Shown here: one piece after another, positions 31,900-44,400 of the stretch
Numbering within the stretch: the first letter of the stretch is position 1
How the letters are laid out: each line of letters begins with the position of its first letter
Assembly (NCBI GenBank): GCA_016748015.1
Contig: JAAOMT010000503.1
Location: forward strand, 489,258 to 553,257
Direction: 5' to 3'
DNA length: 64,000 bases
Origin: Geosiphon pyriformis
Lineage: Eukaryota; Glomeromycota; Glomeromycetes; Archaeosporales; Geosiphonaceae
The notes under the pieces: model-generated
The model's database searches: none
Told to the model about the DNA's origin: nothing
Seen by the model: only the letters and a program-made list of their open reading frames with translations
Translations under genes and position numbers: made by a program

Positions 31900-32613
31900 A
31901 TAGATAGCCATCTTGAGATCTAAGGAGAGGAATTCCAGTCGTCCTTCACTTCGGTGGCCTCTTCGTTCACTTTTTCCCAAGGGAAAAGCAACCAATTAGA
32001 ATCCTAGCTGAAATCTCCAGAAATTCAAGGAGAATCTTACCTTGCAATATATCATAAAGTTCTGCAAAGAGAACAACAATAACGGCAATGAATTCTCCCT
32101 CACCGAGCAGTGTTGGCAGGTAGTTCTGATTTCGCTCGTTATCAGATTAATCCGAACAAATGGATCCAAATTGGGCCTAATTTAGGAAATATATAAGTTA
32201 TGCCTTTGTCTTTTAAAAATAATTTAATCAATTTCTTGATCATTTTACATGAAATAAACTTGTTTTCATCGCTATATTCAGTGTCTCAATTAGGCCTTGC
32301 TGAACAAGTAAAAAAAGCAAAATTATGCATGATGACGTTTTGTGACAATCTGCTCCTTTTGTGTTTTTGATTTAAAAAAAACTTATTGGAGACTAAAAAT
32401 AAAATCTCTACGGTCTTACGAAATTCTTTATCTCCCTTTCGCAAGTCCTTATTAACCCCTTGAATTTAACATAAGCGATTTCTCCCCACTTAGTCTCTCC
32501 CACATACTTCTCTTTTGAGTCATCGATCCTTCCGCTAGTAGTATTCTCACATATCCACTTGTAATTTTATTAGCAAGACTTTAAATAGCAGTAGGAAATA
32601 AAGCTCTCAAAAA
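31900..32613. other. Intergenic, TOR 3' side and arrestin-gene promoter
   Basis: Contains the TOR 3' UTR and the promoter/5' UTR of the arrestin gene. A pyrimidine-rich stretch at about 32,430-32,530 precedes the start at 32,614, as in many fungal promoters. No other gene seen. Confidence 0.6.
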
Positions 32614-35600
32614 ATGTCCGCGCTTGATCTCGACGATGATCAGTCGTCAGTAGCCTCTTTTCCTTTACCCCGCGAGGCTCATTTGTCTGGTCCACCTTCA
32701 GCCATTTCTGGCCTAAATCCTGGCTCCTCTACAATCACCGTTAACACTATACTTCCTCCAGATCAACCCAATGTCAACTTCAAGCCTACCACGACCGCCA
32801 TTTCAAAAAACTCAAAACTGAAATTGCATGTTTTGCTAGACTCAACAATATATACAGCTGGTGGAACTTTGAACGGGAGATTTGTATTAACAAGTTCAAC
32901 TTCCCGCTCTTTAAAAGTGGCAGAGATATCTGTTGAATTAACAGCTTATGAAGGTTCCAATCCAATAAATTTTGCTGTATTTTATATTACTAAAATTCTT
33001 GCCAATGGAATTCAGTGGTTCCTTAAGATATTTCAATGAATTCCAAAATAACCCGTATTACGCGTTTTTTCACAGAATTAACTACTCGTGAATATACTGC
33101 CACGCAATCATTCCTCTCTTCGCGCTTGGTATTTCAAGGGTCAAATTTACCAGCATCCAACGCAGTTCATGGGCCAAGAGATCCTAATGGTTTTTGGACA
33201 GCAAAAAAAGGAAAAACAACTTTTCCCTTCGCCTTTAAAATTCCAATCGATGCTCCAAGTTCTTTTGTTTATGGAAACGTTGCAAGTCTTCGATATGTAA
33301 TAACTGGGTAGGTTTTTTATATATATAGAAAATTTTTTTATGAATTATCCCATTGCTAAGGTAAATCAACTTTATTCACTTTTAGTGTTGTTCAAATATT
33401 CTATAATAATAAAGAGGATACGATTTTTAAGTCAAAGGAGGCTTTTGTCGTGGAAGCTTGGGATGGACATAATCCAATTTACAAGCAGCCAGTTGATGCA
33501 ATGAATATGAAACAATTATGGATGGGGGGAACCGGTGCCGTTACTTTGGAAGGGACATTAGTTGAGACCTTATTCACGAGTGGCGGTAATATAAGTGCAC
33601 AAGTTAGAGTTTGCAATGAAACCAAAAGAAGGGTGAGCGACACTCCCTTTAGAAATTGTTATGATATTCAAAAAAGTATTAGGTTAATAAAGATTTCAAT
33701 TTATCCTCACTTAGGTTCAAGGCTTAAAACTTGCCGTTACTCAAAGACTTCTAATTCTTGCCAACAAAAATAAAAAGGAAGCAGATGATACCAAGATTAT
33801 TGCAGAAACCTTAGCGGAGGAATGGTTTAAAAATAAGGACTTTTTATTTGATTGTGGTGAAGATCGTACTACCACAGTAAATCTACATGTACCGGTGAGG
33901 ATGATATGCGTCTTTCTTGCAAAGTTTATATGAAAACCCTAACCAATCAATTGATTCTAATTACTGCGCACAGAACACTGTTCGGACCATCCGAAATACA
34001 GCTCTTTTCGAAGTGTCCTGTCATGTAGTGATTTCTTTGTATTTAGGTCCTTTTATGTAAGTCATTCAACGAAATTACGTGAAAACCTAAATAAAACTCT
34101 ACAAATTAATTTCCTGGTAATTGTTTAATAGGAAAGACCTTACCGTAGAGTTACCTGCGAGTATTTGTCATTCAGCATCTCTGCAACCTCCTCCCATAGC
34201 AGATTTAGAGCTTAATCATTTTCCGAATCATTACAATATGATCGATGAAACCAATGACTTTTTCGTTGAAGATATTCGGCAAGATGATTCCGTAACGTTA
34301 GGGAGTCTGTCTCAGCCAGTCAATATTCCTCAAAGGAACCGTGCTCTTCCTTGGGACCAGGAAGATGAGAACGCCTATCGTGGACGTTATTCCCCTACCG
34401 GAAATTCAACTGGATCCTATATTCTAGGTTCAGCAAGCCCTAAAAAGCTTGGATCATGGGCTTCCTCTTTAATTGGAAGACCAAAACAAATGGCCACTTC
34501 CAATCCATCAAAGCTTATCCCTAAATCACCACCACTTGCCCCGGCCTCTCCTTATGCCTATATTCCAGCAATTGAACGCGTCAGATATCTCGCCTTTCCT
34601 ACCCAACAGCAGGCTTTAATTCAAAATAGACAGTTGCCATCACCTTCTAGAAATGGCGCCTATGGAATATACAGTAATGTTCAAATTCCTAATGACTCTT
34701 TAGATTACGAATTTATGCCAATTGTACCTACTACAGTAGTCCAAACATGGCTTGAAGGTCAGCAATCCACATCACGTCCTGATTCCCCTGACCGAGCATC
34801 TTCCATTAGTAGCAGTAACCCACGTGATACCTCTCCATGGGCAAACCTCAATCGAAGCCAAGAAGTGGTCAATGAGACCCCTCTTTCTCATTCATTTTCT
34901 CGCCTCGATACTTCGTTGGAACAAAAACATCAGTTGCCATTCCAAGGAATTCATCCTCCCAAAAGTGAAGCATCTGAGGATGCCTTCCAACGCAACAATA
35001 GCCTGCTCTCATCTTCGAGTGGCCCTTCAGGTTTGACACTTCTGATGAGACAAAAACCTTCGCCCCCTTCATCGATTATCGACCAATTTTCCAATACCCC
35101 CGGAAACCCAATATCTCGGGCTTATGATCATGTGCCACAAGGACGTCCTTTACCCCCTCCCCCTACGATGACTACCGAGAATAATTTTCAAGACAATGTA
35201 ATTAATGAAAAATCAATTAAGAGCAAATTCCTTCAAATACCGGGAAAGGAAAACGAAGGCGAGTTATCCAATGATGAAAATCCCATCAAAGAATCAAAAA
35301 ATGAGGCAGGAGTTAGCAGTTTGTCTTCTCTGTTGAAATGGGGCACATCTTGGATAGGATACGGCAGTACATCAAAAGATCAAGAGATCCCCTCGACCAA
35401 GGATAATCCTGCAATTGAAAAGATTATATTAGACAAAAGCAAAGAAGTAACTGAACCTCAACCAACTGGGGTAGATACCGATTTACCTCTCCCAGATGTC
35501 ACAATTTCTACAAAACCTAATGGAAATTTACGCTCCTCCACTCATCGTAACAAGGCCAATGAATCTGAAAATCAAAATTTATCAAATCCAACTCCAGTTC

Positions 35601-36247
35601 AACCAATTACCAAGGCTTCGATTTTTGCGGCTTTAGGTCAGAAACCTTTGGGCACTTCACCACCAGCAGCCCTAAACATAATTGATAACATGCAAAATCC
35701 CAAACCAAGGCCACCCTCCGTTGTAAAAGAGAAAGAAATGGCCAACAGTCCTAAGCAGAAAGGCTTCCAGGTCACACGCAAACCCTTAAGTGAGAACAAG
35801 TTTCTTGATGATGCTGATAAATTTAATATTGTTGCGGCTGAAGCTGAGATTATTGACGAGAAGAAAGATATGATGAATTTGGAAACTAAGATGGAGAGCA
35901 ATCACTCTTTAAATAATAATGCGGACTCGAAGAAATCGGTATCACAAACAATTATTGTTAACGAGAATAGCAAAACCAATATACCTTTATATTCAAAATC
36001 TCCCACTATCTTAAACCAACCGAAGGTTACAGCGGCTGCCACTACATATGTAAATAACACCATCCCAAAGCCTATCCTGGTTTTAGACAAAATTACAAGA
36101 AGAGGGAGAAGGAAAAAGGTCGGCGTGGAAAATGATGATGAAGATCTGAAAGCCAAGATTATCACACCTCCTAAACCAGTCCTTAGTCCTCGTATTTTGA
36201 ATTTAATGAATCAGTTGAGTCCTTCAGGGGGAGTTGATAACAAATGA
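32614..36247 (+). CDS. Arrestin-domain protein with long disordered tail (alpha-arrestin type)
   Basis: Six exons (32,614-32,953, 33,076-33,307, 33,386-33,632, 33,715-33,894, 33,974-34,056, 34,132-36,247) total 3,198 nt, 1,065 residues, in frame. Residues about 68-200 fit arrestin N (KLHVLLDSTIYTAGGTLNG, FPFAFKIP, SLRYVITG) and about 215-375 arrestin C (GGNISAQVRVCNETKR, then TALFEVSCHVVISLYLGPFM and KDLTVELPASI). The last exon, about 700 residues, is Ser/Pro/Asn-rich and disordered, with a RPLPPPPT proline run and two similar Trp-containing segments (LGSWASSLIG, LLKWGTSWIG). Fungal alpha-arrestins usually link membrane transporters to Rsp5-type ubiquitin ligases through PPxY motifs; I find no PPxY here. 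An alternative is a signalling scaffold. It follows TOR on the same strand, 714 bp downstream. Confidence 0.85.
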
Positions 36248-36613
36248 ACGATAAATAATTTAGTACCAACTGAAGAGAAAACATTGAATTTCTTCATTGT
36301 ATCATATTTTACTTTTATATTGTATTAATAGTTTCGCTTGTATTTTAAGTTTTTCGAATTTCGTGTAGGATAATTATTATTTAATTCCTTTCTAGTTACG
36401 ACAATGCTTCTCTTTTTAAAGACACTTTAGGCAATATTTATCATATTGCGTAAATAATCCATTAGGCAATATTGTAATAAATAAATTGGGATTTTCGACC
36501 AAGGGCTACGAAAATGAATAGTTTTCTATTGATTAGGTTGGAAACATACAGTTAAGAAATGAAAATTCTTGCAAGTTTAGCGGTACTAGGGAATTTTTCA
36601 CATCATGAGGCTT
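36248..36613. other. Convergent intergenic region (arrestin and mS23 3' ends)
   Basis: 366 bp between two stop codons. It holds repeated GGCAATATT (near 36,430 and 36,464) and A+T-rich 3' UTR sequence with AATAAA-type signals. No gene seen. Confidence 0.6.
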
Positions 36614-37434
36614 TTACAGGAAATTTAAATTAGATCTCGACTTTCTCAGCACTTTATGTTCTTTCCACATTGCTTTCTCAACTTCTGAGTTAGGACGCAC
36701 AGCACCAAAAGCAAGGGCCTGTTCTTCGGCGACGCGCTCTTCAACCTCTTGGCGGGCACGTATCGCGTAGAATTCATTGCACGCAATCGCGTAAGCCTCT
36801 TGTTCATTCAAACCCTCGTGCATCATAAGGTAAAATTGGTATTGAATCACACTATGTATATAAAAACAGCGCGCACCACAAAAGTTAGTTTCTATAAACT
36901 TAATAGGTAGAAGCAAAGCAAAAGTAAAAACCTCTTAGAGGAAAATTAATTAGTTTATCAAGATCTCTCGGCAATACATGCTTACCTTTCTCCAGTGATC
37001 TCAGAAGCGTGTTCTCCGTCAGCCAATAAAGAAGTCCATACCTTGTCCGCTGGGATTTCTTTTTCCATAAGGATGCGAGGGCGTAAGAGCTCGTATGGGT
37101 GATCACGATAAAAGCGACGACGAAGACGATCTTCTGGGTAGACGATGGGTTGTGGTTGATCGGGTCTAGTACGTAACTTTTTTTGCGTGTGTTTTTTACG
37201 ATAGCTCAACCCTTTCGGTTTCTCAGTGTCAGGAGCTTCGAATTTTTCAGAAATTTCTTTTTTGAAAAGTGTTTCGGAAAGTTGTTTAGTAGTACCCGAA
37301 GTGCGAAGTAGACTTGGGCCTGGTGGGTGCGTTTGAACTACTTGAAACCAGACAGGTGGGGTTTTGTAAATTCCACCTTTGATAAGTCTCGCTACATGGT
37401 TGGCTAATTGAGTGGGTGGAATTCGGAGAGGCAT
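36614..37434 (-). CDS. RSM25: Mitochondrial small ribosomal subunit protein mS23 (RSM25 family)
   Basis: Two exons, 37,434-36,986 and 36,851-36,614, joined by a GTAAGC...CATAG intron, give 228 residues in frame. The N-terminus (PPTQLANHVARLIKGG, then KTPPVWFQVVQTHPP) is the mS23/RSM25 signature: a short helix, K-x-P-P-x-W-F/Y-x-x-V, and a Pro pair. Later a basic stretch (RLRRRFYRDHPYELLRPR) fits rRNA contact. The second exon continues YQFYLMMHEGLNEQEAY and a long Glu/Arg helix. It belongs to the mitoribosome small subunit and works in mitochondrial translation. It lies 271 bp downstream of nothing else on its own strand except cystathionine gamma-lyase, which it follows in tandem. Confidence 0.8.
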
Positions 37435-37704
37435 CGAGAGAAACTTTTCAGGATGACAATTACAATTTAAGTTGATAGTAACATTGATAATCTAGGATCG
37501 CATGTCATTTATTATTATGTCCAGATTTTCAATCTTTCTAGGTACAAGTGGCAATTATTAAGTCTAGGGTATTTATGAAGACGTTTGAAAATAATTATTT
37601 TACAAATTTCGATATTAGTGAAATAAGAGGGGGTAATTGAGACAACCTATGTATTATCGGATGTAAAAATCTATTTTCTGCCAATTCTAATAATGTCTTT
37701 AGAT

Positions 37705-39376
37705 TCATGAAGAAAATTTTGCAGGTGTCCAAGTATTTTTCTGTACAACAGCAGCTTCTAGTGCTTGTTCAATGTCCGATATCTGTAATATGGAGATATG
37801 TATATATGTTAGAGATAAATGATGAATGAGTTAAAATATTGGGTTAAAAGTTGCTCAAACTTACCAGATCTTCTGTTTCTTCGATTCCAACAGAGAGTCG
37901 TATAAGATTATCTGTGACACCTAACATAGCACGAATATCTTCCGAGACTGATGCATGTGTCATACGAGCCGGGTGTTCCGCTAAACTTTCAACTCCACCC
38001 TTTATTGGACAAGAGGATAATTAATGTTAATTAGATTTAAAAGTCAAAATTCCAAATATAATAAAAAAGTTTTGATTCATACCAAAGACTCGGCTAATGT
38101 AAACAATTTTAAATTTTGGAAAAACGTATTGGCTGCCTCAAACCCTCCCTTTATCCTGAAGCTCACCATACCGCCAAATCCCTTTGCTTGCTTCTTTGCT
38201 AGTGAATGTTGCGGATGGCTTTCTAATCCTGGATATATTACTTCTTCAACCAAATTTGATTTCTCCAAGTATCGAGCTACCGCCAAGGCATTCTCTTGAT
38301 GTTGTCTCATTCGAACGTGTAATGTTTTTAGACCACGATTAGCCAACCAACAATCGAAGGCAGATGGAACCGCACCCATAGCATTTTGGAGGAATCTCAA
38401 TTTTTCTAATATTTCTTCATTGCTCGTGATCGCAACTCCCATCACAACATCCGAATGTCCATTAATGTATTTTGTGACGGAATGCACGACAACGTCAGCG
38501 CCAAGCTCCAGGGGATTTTGAAAGTAAGGGCTCATGAAGGTATTATCTACCACAAGAATGGCACCATGGCGATGAGTCAATCTTGCAATGGTTCGAATAT
38601 CAACCAATCGCAAAGTAGGGTTTGTTGGTGTTTCAACCCAAACAATCTATATTTAATGATAAAAAAGTAGGTTAAATAAAAATTCATATTGGTCTAATAG
38701 CGGGAAGACAATGGATCAAAATTACAGGGTAGGTACCTTTGTGTTATGTTTGAACGCAGATTCAATATTGTAGGGATTAAGTAAATCAACAAAAGTAGTT
38801 TCGATGCCTTGATTTGTGGCGACTTTCGTGAAATATCGAAAAGTACCCCCGTAAACGTCATTAACCGAAATGATATGACCACCAGATCCAAGCGCTGCCA
38901 CAATAGTGGCAGTGACAGCGGAACCTGACGAGAAAGCAAGAGCATACTTTCCTTTCTCTAAAGCAGCAACTGCTTCCTCGAAGGCCTGACGGGTTGGATT
39001 TCCTGAACGCGAGTATTCAAAGCCCTAATTTTATGATTTGAGAATAATTGATTAGCACTTTTTGTACAAATATTCAATGAAAATACATTTAAATTCTTAA
39101 ATTAGAAAATCAAGACAGTCAGCATCATACTTTATGGACACCTATCGAACTCTGTTGAAAAGTGGTAGATAAAGAAATGGGAGGTATAACAGCACCGGTA
39201 TGTGGATCAGGCTCTTGACCAGCGTGAATTGCACGCGTACCGAAGCCATGAGTTGACGATTGACCTTTTTGTAAAGGTAGGGTTGGTGTTTCTAAAGGTT
39301 CAATTTGAAAAACATTCTTATGAAAACCATTCACTTCGCCTGCTGAGAGAACGTCTGTTGTAATATTTGGAGTCAT
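37705..39376 (-). CDS. CYS3: Cystathionine gamma-lyase (PLP enzyme)
   Basis: Five exons (39,376-39,131, 39,024-38,737, 38,646-38,083, 37,999-37,865, 37,782-37,705) give 436 residues in frame. It splits cystathionine to cysteine, 2-oxobutyrate and ammonia in the cytosol (reverse transsulfuration). Key features are TRAIHAGQEPDPHTGAVIPP, FEYSRSGNPTR (PLP-phosphate site), SSGSAVTATIVAAL, VVDNTFMSPYFQNPL and HSVTKYINGHSD with the Schiff-base Lys near residue 237, then AEHPARMTHAS and the C-terminal GVTDNLIRLSVGIEETEDL. The relation to cystathionine gamma-synthase and beta-lyase is close, but the N-terminal and motif pattern fits eukaryotic gamma-lyases best. An in-frame upstream ATG at 39,514 would add 46 basic, Ser-rich residues; I chose the inner start because that stretch looks like a leader. 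All introns are short GT-AG. Confidence 0.88.
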
Positions 39377-39887
39377 TTTTGGGTATTTTTTTATTTTAGC
39401 TAACAAGGGAAGAAACCGAGCAAGTGAGAAGGATAAAATTTTTCGGGAATAAATTAGTGAGATATGAGAAGTTTTAATTAAAATTTTTTGAGGAGAGTAG
39501 AAAAATTGAGCCATATTTATAATTTTACCGAGCGCGTCTTGAATATTCTTTTTTGATTATAAATTGAGGTTATTAGTACAATTTTGAAATTTAAATATTC
39601 TATGATGATGATGATGAGAAATCCTCAAGATATGGCGTGCTTATTCAACATTTCGATTCAGCAGCAGTAAATAACGGGAAAAGGATTATTCTATTATTTG
39701 ATTAGGAAATTTTCAAAACTCAGAAAAAAAGTAGATCGAATGACGCTATAAATGATTGAAAATGGTAATTATTTGCAAATTCATATAAAAAATACGTGAT
39801 TTTTCAAAGTGAATTGTATTATTGATAGTTTTTATTTCAAATTCAAAAAAGTGTGAACTTATTTTTCTTTTTTACTTTGGCTTTAAC
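39377..39887. other. Upstream region of cystathionine gamma-lyase
   Basis: Promoter and leader of the minus-strand gene. A GATGATGATGATGA run lies at about 39,603-39,616. Nothing else recognised. Confidence 0.5.
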
Positions 39888-40044
39888 TTTTGTCTTTTGT
39901 CTTTTGCCTTTTGCCTTTTGCCTTTTGCCTTTTGCCTTTTGCCTTTTGCCTTTTGCCTTTTGCCTTTTGCCTTTTGCCTTTTGCCTTTTGCCTTTTGCCT
40001 TTTGCCTTTTGCCTTTTGCCTTTTGCCTTTTGCCTTTTGCCTTT
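39888..40044 (+). repeat. Heptamer minisatellite (TTTTGCC)n, about 22 copies
   Basis: Almost perfect tandem TTTTGCC, with TTTTGTC variants at the left edge. Because 7 is not a multiple of 3, all three plus-strand frames encode the same CLLPFAF heptad, which creates three overlapping spurious frames of 62-74 codons. The array is about 510 bp upstream of the cystathionine gamma-lyase start. Confidence 0.95.
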
Positions 40045-41400
40045 GAATTATGCCTTTGATTTTGACTTGGTTGTTTAGGTTTTATCCACGTTAAATCAAT
40101 TTGGCCTTGTTTATCATGGCCAGGATTTGGGCTTATTCTTTCTTGAATAATGTTAAAGTTCCTGACTAAACAAAAATTTTCAAATTATCTTACCCAAAAA
40201 GATTTTTTTCGATGGATTACCAATTACATAAGCACCAAAAATTTTCTATCTTGAAAATCAATATTCGAGGAGCAGCGGCAAAAAACTTTTTAATAGTAAA
40301 AATAATCACGAGACCTCGAGTGATAAAGGCCATTCAGTTAGATGATAGATTTTAAAGTTCAAAGGTTTTAACTTATTCATTATAACTTATTGGTTAAATT
40401 TTAGAAACACAAGCTGCAAAAAAAATTATGCATACATCTTCCCGAAACTCAAATCTTCTTTCATCTCTAACTTGGGCATTTCCATTCAAAATATTTTTTG
40501 GACATTGATGATACATCCTTGGCTTTTTTGAGTATTAAGGGAAAACTTTTATAATCATTAAAATAGTAATTAATTAAAGATAACAAGACTTTTCTTTTAA
40601 AATCTAATTTCTTTACAATTTCTTTATCAATTATGCCGAATTTCTGCTTTATATTTTCATTGGCTCCTTTTATATTTTTTGAGAGAAACGAATTAGTTCC
40701 TTCGGATTGTAGACTCGAGGAATAGAGGAAGTGTATGGGGATGTAATAACTTGTAACAACCCTCGTCCTCTGACATATTTGCGAGATCTATAATGGATAT
40801 GATATCACTTTTTTTAAATTGATTTCCTCTTTGAATTACATTGTCGACTAAGTGAACGACAGGCCAAGCTTTCTACAGTAGGATGTGGCGTGAAAACTGC
40901 CAACTTATCGGGACATTCGGGTTCTGCGAAAGGAAACCCATTAGCAATAAAGGGAATGAGATAAGATGGGATGGAATCTAATATAATGTAATATTTTGGA
41001 TTTAAACTCACTTATTTTAACCAAAGGACACACGAAACTCATTCTTATTTGACGCCAAATATACGAAGATTGACAAATTATGTGTCGACTATAAGATATT
41101 CTATAAATTGCGGTAAGGGGGAAGTTAGGAAGAAAAGCTTGGCTTATGTTTGTGCAGGTTTTACATGCGCAATAACATCAGCCGCTAAGCCCGGCTTAAA
41201 AACAGAATAAACTTAAATGTTGGCCAAAGTGAAAGGATATACCTTATATTTGTGTTAGGGTTTCAAAAGATAAAAAGCTAAAAAGGCGAAAATGATTCAA
41301 GAAAATTGATTTACTCAATACAGCCCAGAAAATGAATACGAAATTTTTTCGCATTTCTTTCATACAAACTTTCATTCACAAAATGTCAACCCTCAAAAAA
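40045..41400. other. Intergenic, no supported gene
   Basis: Mixed composition, richer in G+C near 40,680-41,200. A 65-codon minus-strand frame at 40,814-41,011 has no recognised domain and no obvious splice partners. No tRNA or other RNA gene seen. Confidence 0.5.
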
Positions 41401-44400
41401 TAGGAATGGTAAAATATATGCAGTCAAGATGTTTCATAAGCTTTAAAATAATGCATCTTTCTTTATTTTGACAAAAACTTTAACAATAATGTATTTTATA
41501 AAACATTTAAAAGGCATTTAACATTTGAATAATTATCTTCTAATTTTAAACATCTGAATTACCAAATTTATATTTAAATAGCTGTCTACTAATTAGTTAA
41601 ATTCTTTTTTAAAACAAAAAAAAAGTTATTAAACTGTTTCTGTTTTTAATTTTTCTTTAAGCAAATCAATTTTTTTTTACAAAAACAGTTACTTTTAAAC
41701 TAATAATTACTGACACTATACATGTAAATATTTTGGCTGTTTTCTAAGACATACAAACTGCTTTAAAGCAAAAACAACACTTTATTATTCTTATTTAAAA
41801 ATAATATACAAGATTCTATTAAATAATTAAATAACTTTAAAAAAACAATAACAGTTAATTAATATAATATTACTTATAAATTCTAAATTATTAATAGTTA
41901 TAGTTCTTATAAAAAATCAATAATAGTGTTTTCTAAAAAATAATAAAATAAATACTTGAAAATACTAAAAATAAAAATACTTTTTTTATTATTTACTTTG
42001 AACAAAAATTTAAAACTTTAATTTTAATTTCTAAATAATAAATAAAATTAAAAAAAAAAACAATTAAATAATATATTTGAAAAACATACTTCTAATTTTT
42101 GCTTTTGTTTTTGTTTTGGGTTCTGTTTTTTAAATAATTATTCTATTTTTTATTATTTAAATTTAAGACCTAAATAATTAATTAATTAATAAACTCATTG
42201 TTAATTTTGTTTAATTATTAAAATTACTGGCTTAAATAGTAAAAATACTAATAATTTTAATTAATTTTAACAAATATTTTATAATTAAAAACAATATTAT
42301 AATTTATTATATATTATTATTGTAGATTAATTAAATACTTTTTAAAAAATTGCAACAATTTTTTTTGCTTTTATTAATTCTATAAAATAAGAATAATCAA
42401 AATAATAAAGTTAACAATAATAATATTTTTAACTAAAAACTTATTTATACTAATATAAAATTTTTTAAAAAGAATTTTCTAATTAAAATTATTATTTATT
42501 AATCTTTAAACTAATAAATACATTTTTAAAAAATAAAAATACAAACCAAAACTTTTTATATTTATTTAATTTAATTAATAATAATCATAAAATAATAAAC
42601 TAATTATTAATTCTTTTAATTTTATAAGAAAAAAATCTTGTAAAGTTGATTTTATTTTAAATTTTAATAAAGTATTTACTTTTTTATTAACAATAATAAG
42701 TTATTAAAAATTAAAGTTTTTAAAAATTATACAAAAATTTAAACTTTATTTTATTGTTAAAAGCTTCATAAAAATCTTAATACATATTATTTTTGGCTAA
42801 TTAATAATTTATTTTTAATTCCAAAAAAATTTTTACAAATTTTTAATTTTAAAAAAAAATTTAAAAACCAATAAATATATTTATTAAGCTAAACTTATTT
42901 ACAAAACTCAAGTGGTTAATTACTTAATTTAATTTTAAATAATAAATTATCTATTAGTATTATTGTTAAATATTTTTTTAAAGTAATTAGTAAAAAAACT
43001 AATAAATTTTTAATTTAACTTATAATTAATATATATAATAACAAAAAAAAAGTCTTAATATAATTAAAACTGTTTTTATTTACATTAATAATATCTGTAT
43101 TAAAATTAACATAAAAGTTTCTAAAACCAAAAAATATATTATTATTGTTAATAATAAATAATTCAAAAAAATCAAAGTTTTATTTAATTATAAACTATAT
43201 AAATTAATTATTAAATATGATAAAAAGTCTATTATAGTTAAATATTATTATTAAACAACTTTTTTAAAATTAAAAAAAAGCAAAAAAAAAGCAATTAACT
43301 AAATTAAAAGATAAAAAAAATAATAAAAAATAAAATAAAATTATTATATCAGATTTTAAAACATAAATAATTTAACAAAAAAAAATTATAATTACTGTAT
43401 TTTTTTATAATTTAAAACTATTAATTTTTTTATTATAATATTTATATATAAAAATATAAATAATAAATAAGCAAATTTAGTATTTAATAAATTAAAAATT
43501 AATGGTTTTTTTTTTATTTAATTAATTATTTAATTATTAGATTTATAATGATTTATAATTAATTTTTTGTATTAAAATATTATTTGTTAATTTACTGAAA
43601 TTATTTTGTTAAAATAGAAATATTATTTATAAGTTTATAATAAAAAGTTTACTTTTCAAAAAAATAATTTTTTTTATGGTAATTAACAAAATTAAAAATT
43701 ATAAAATTGGTTTAAAATTGTTAAATTATACAATTTTAATTAAAAAAATAGTGCTTACTAATTGGTTTGTAAAATTAATCAATTTATTTAAAAATATTAA
43801 AACAATAAAATAAAAGATAATAAATTTGATTTTTTTAATAATTAAAAGAATTTATTTTTATTTTTAAAATACAAAAATAAATATTTGTTAATATAATATT
43901 AATATTGTTTTTAATTATTATATATAAATAACTAATTTTTGTTTTTAAGTTATTATTATATTAAAATTTTTTAGTATAATATTATTAATTTTTTTGGTTG
44001 TAATATTATTAAATTCTTTTTGTAAAGTTTTTTATTATAGAATTATTAATATTTTTGTAAATTTTTGTTATTGTATTTTATTAACAAATTTTTTATTTAT
44101 TGATAAAATAATTTTAAGTTATTTAATAAATTTATATTTTATGCACAAATTTATTTTAAATTAAACAATTTATGCTTTTAATAATTTATTATATTATTTA
44201 ATTAATAAATATAGTTCAGCTACTATTTACTATAATATAGCAAATAAAATACTTTAAAATAAGTATAGTTTATATATAACTAACTATTTAAGTTAATCAA
44301 ATTTTTAAAATACAAAAAATATATTTTGTAAAATAAATTTAATTGAAGTTTTTTTAATTTTAAAATATTTTAAATTAATTTATTTTTGTAAAGTTAATAA

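Noticed and set aside
34752-36165. Several frames on both strands over the arrestin tail
   Set aside because: They overlap the 705-codon final exon, which continues in frame from the arrestin domain.
39822-40078. Three overlapping plus-strand frames rich in CLLPFAF, resembling a hydrophobic membrane protein
   Set aside because: They are a product of the 7-bp tandem repeat read in three frames.
40814-41011. 65-codon minus-strand frame
   Set aside because: No recognised domain, no splice partners and no context; length is within chance for this composition.
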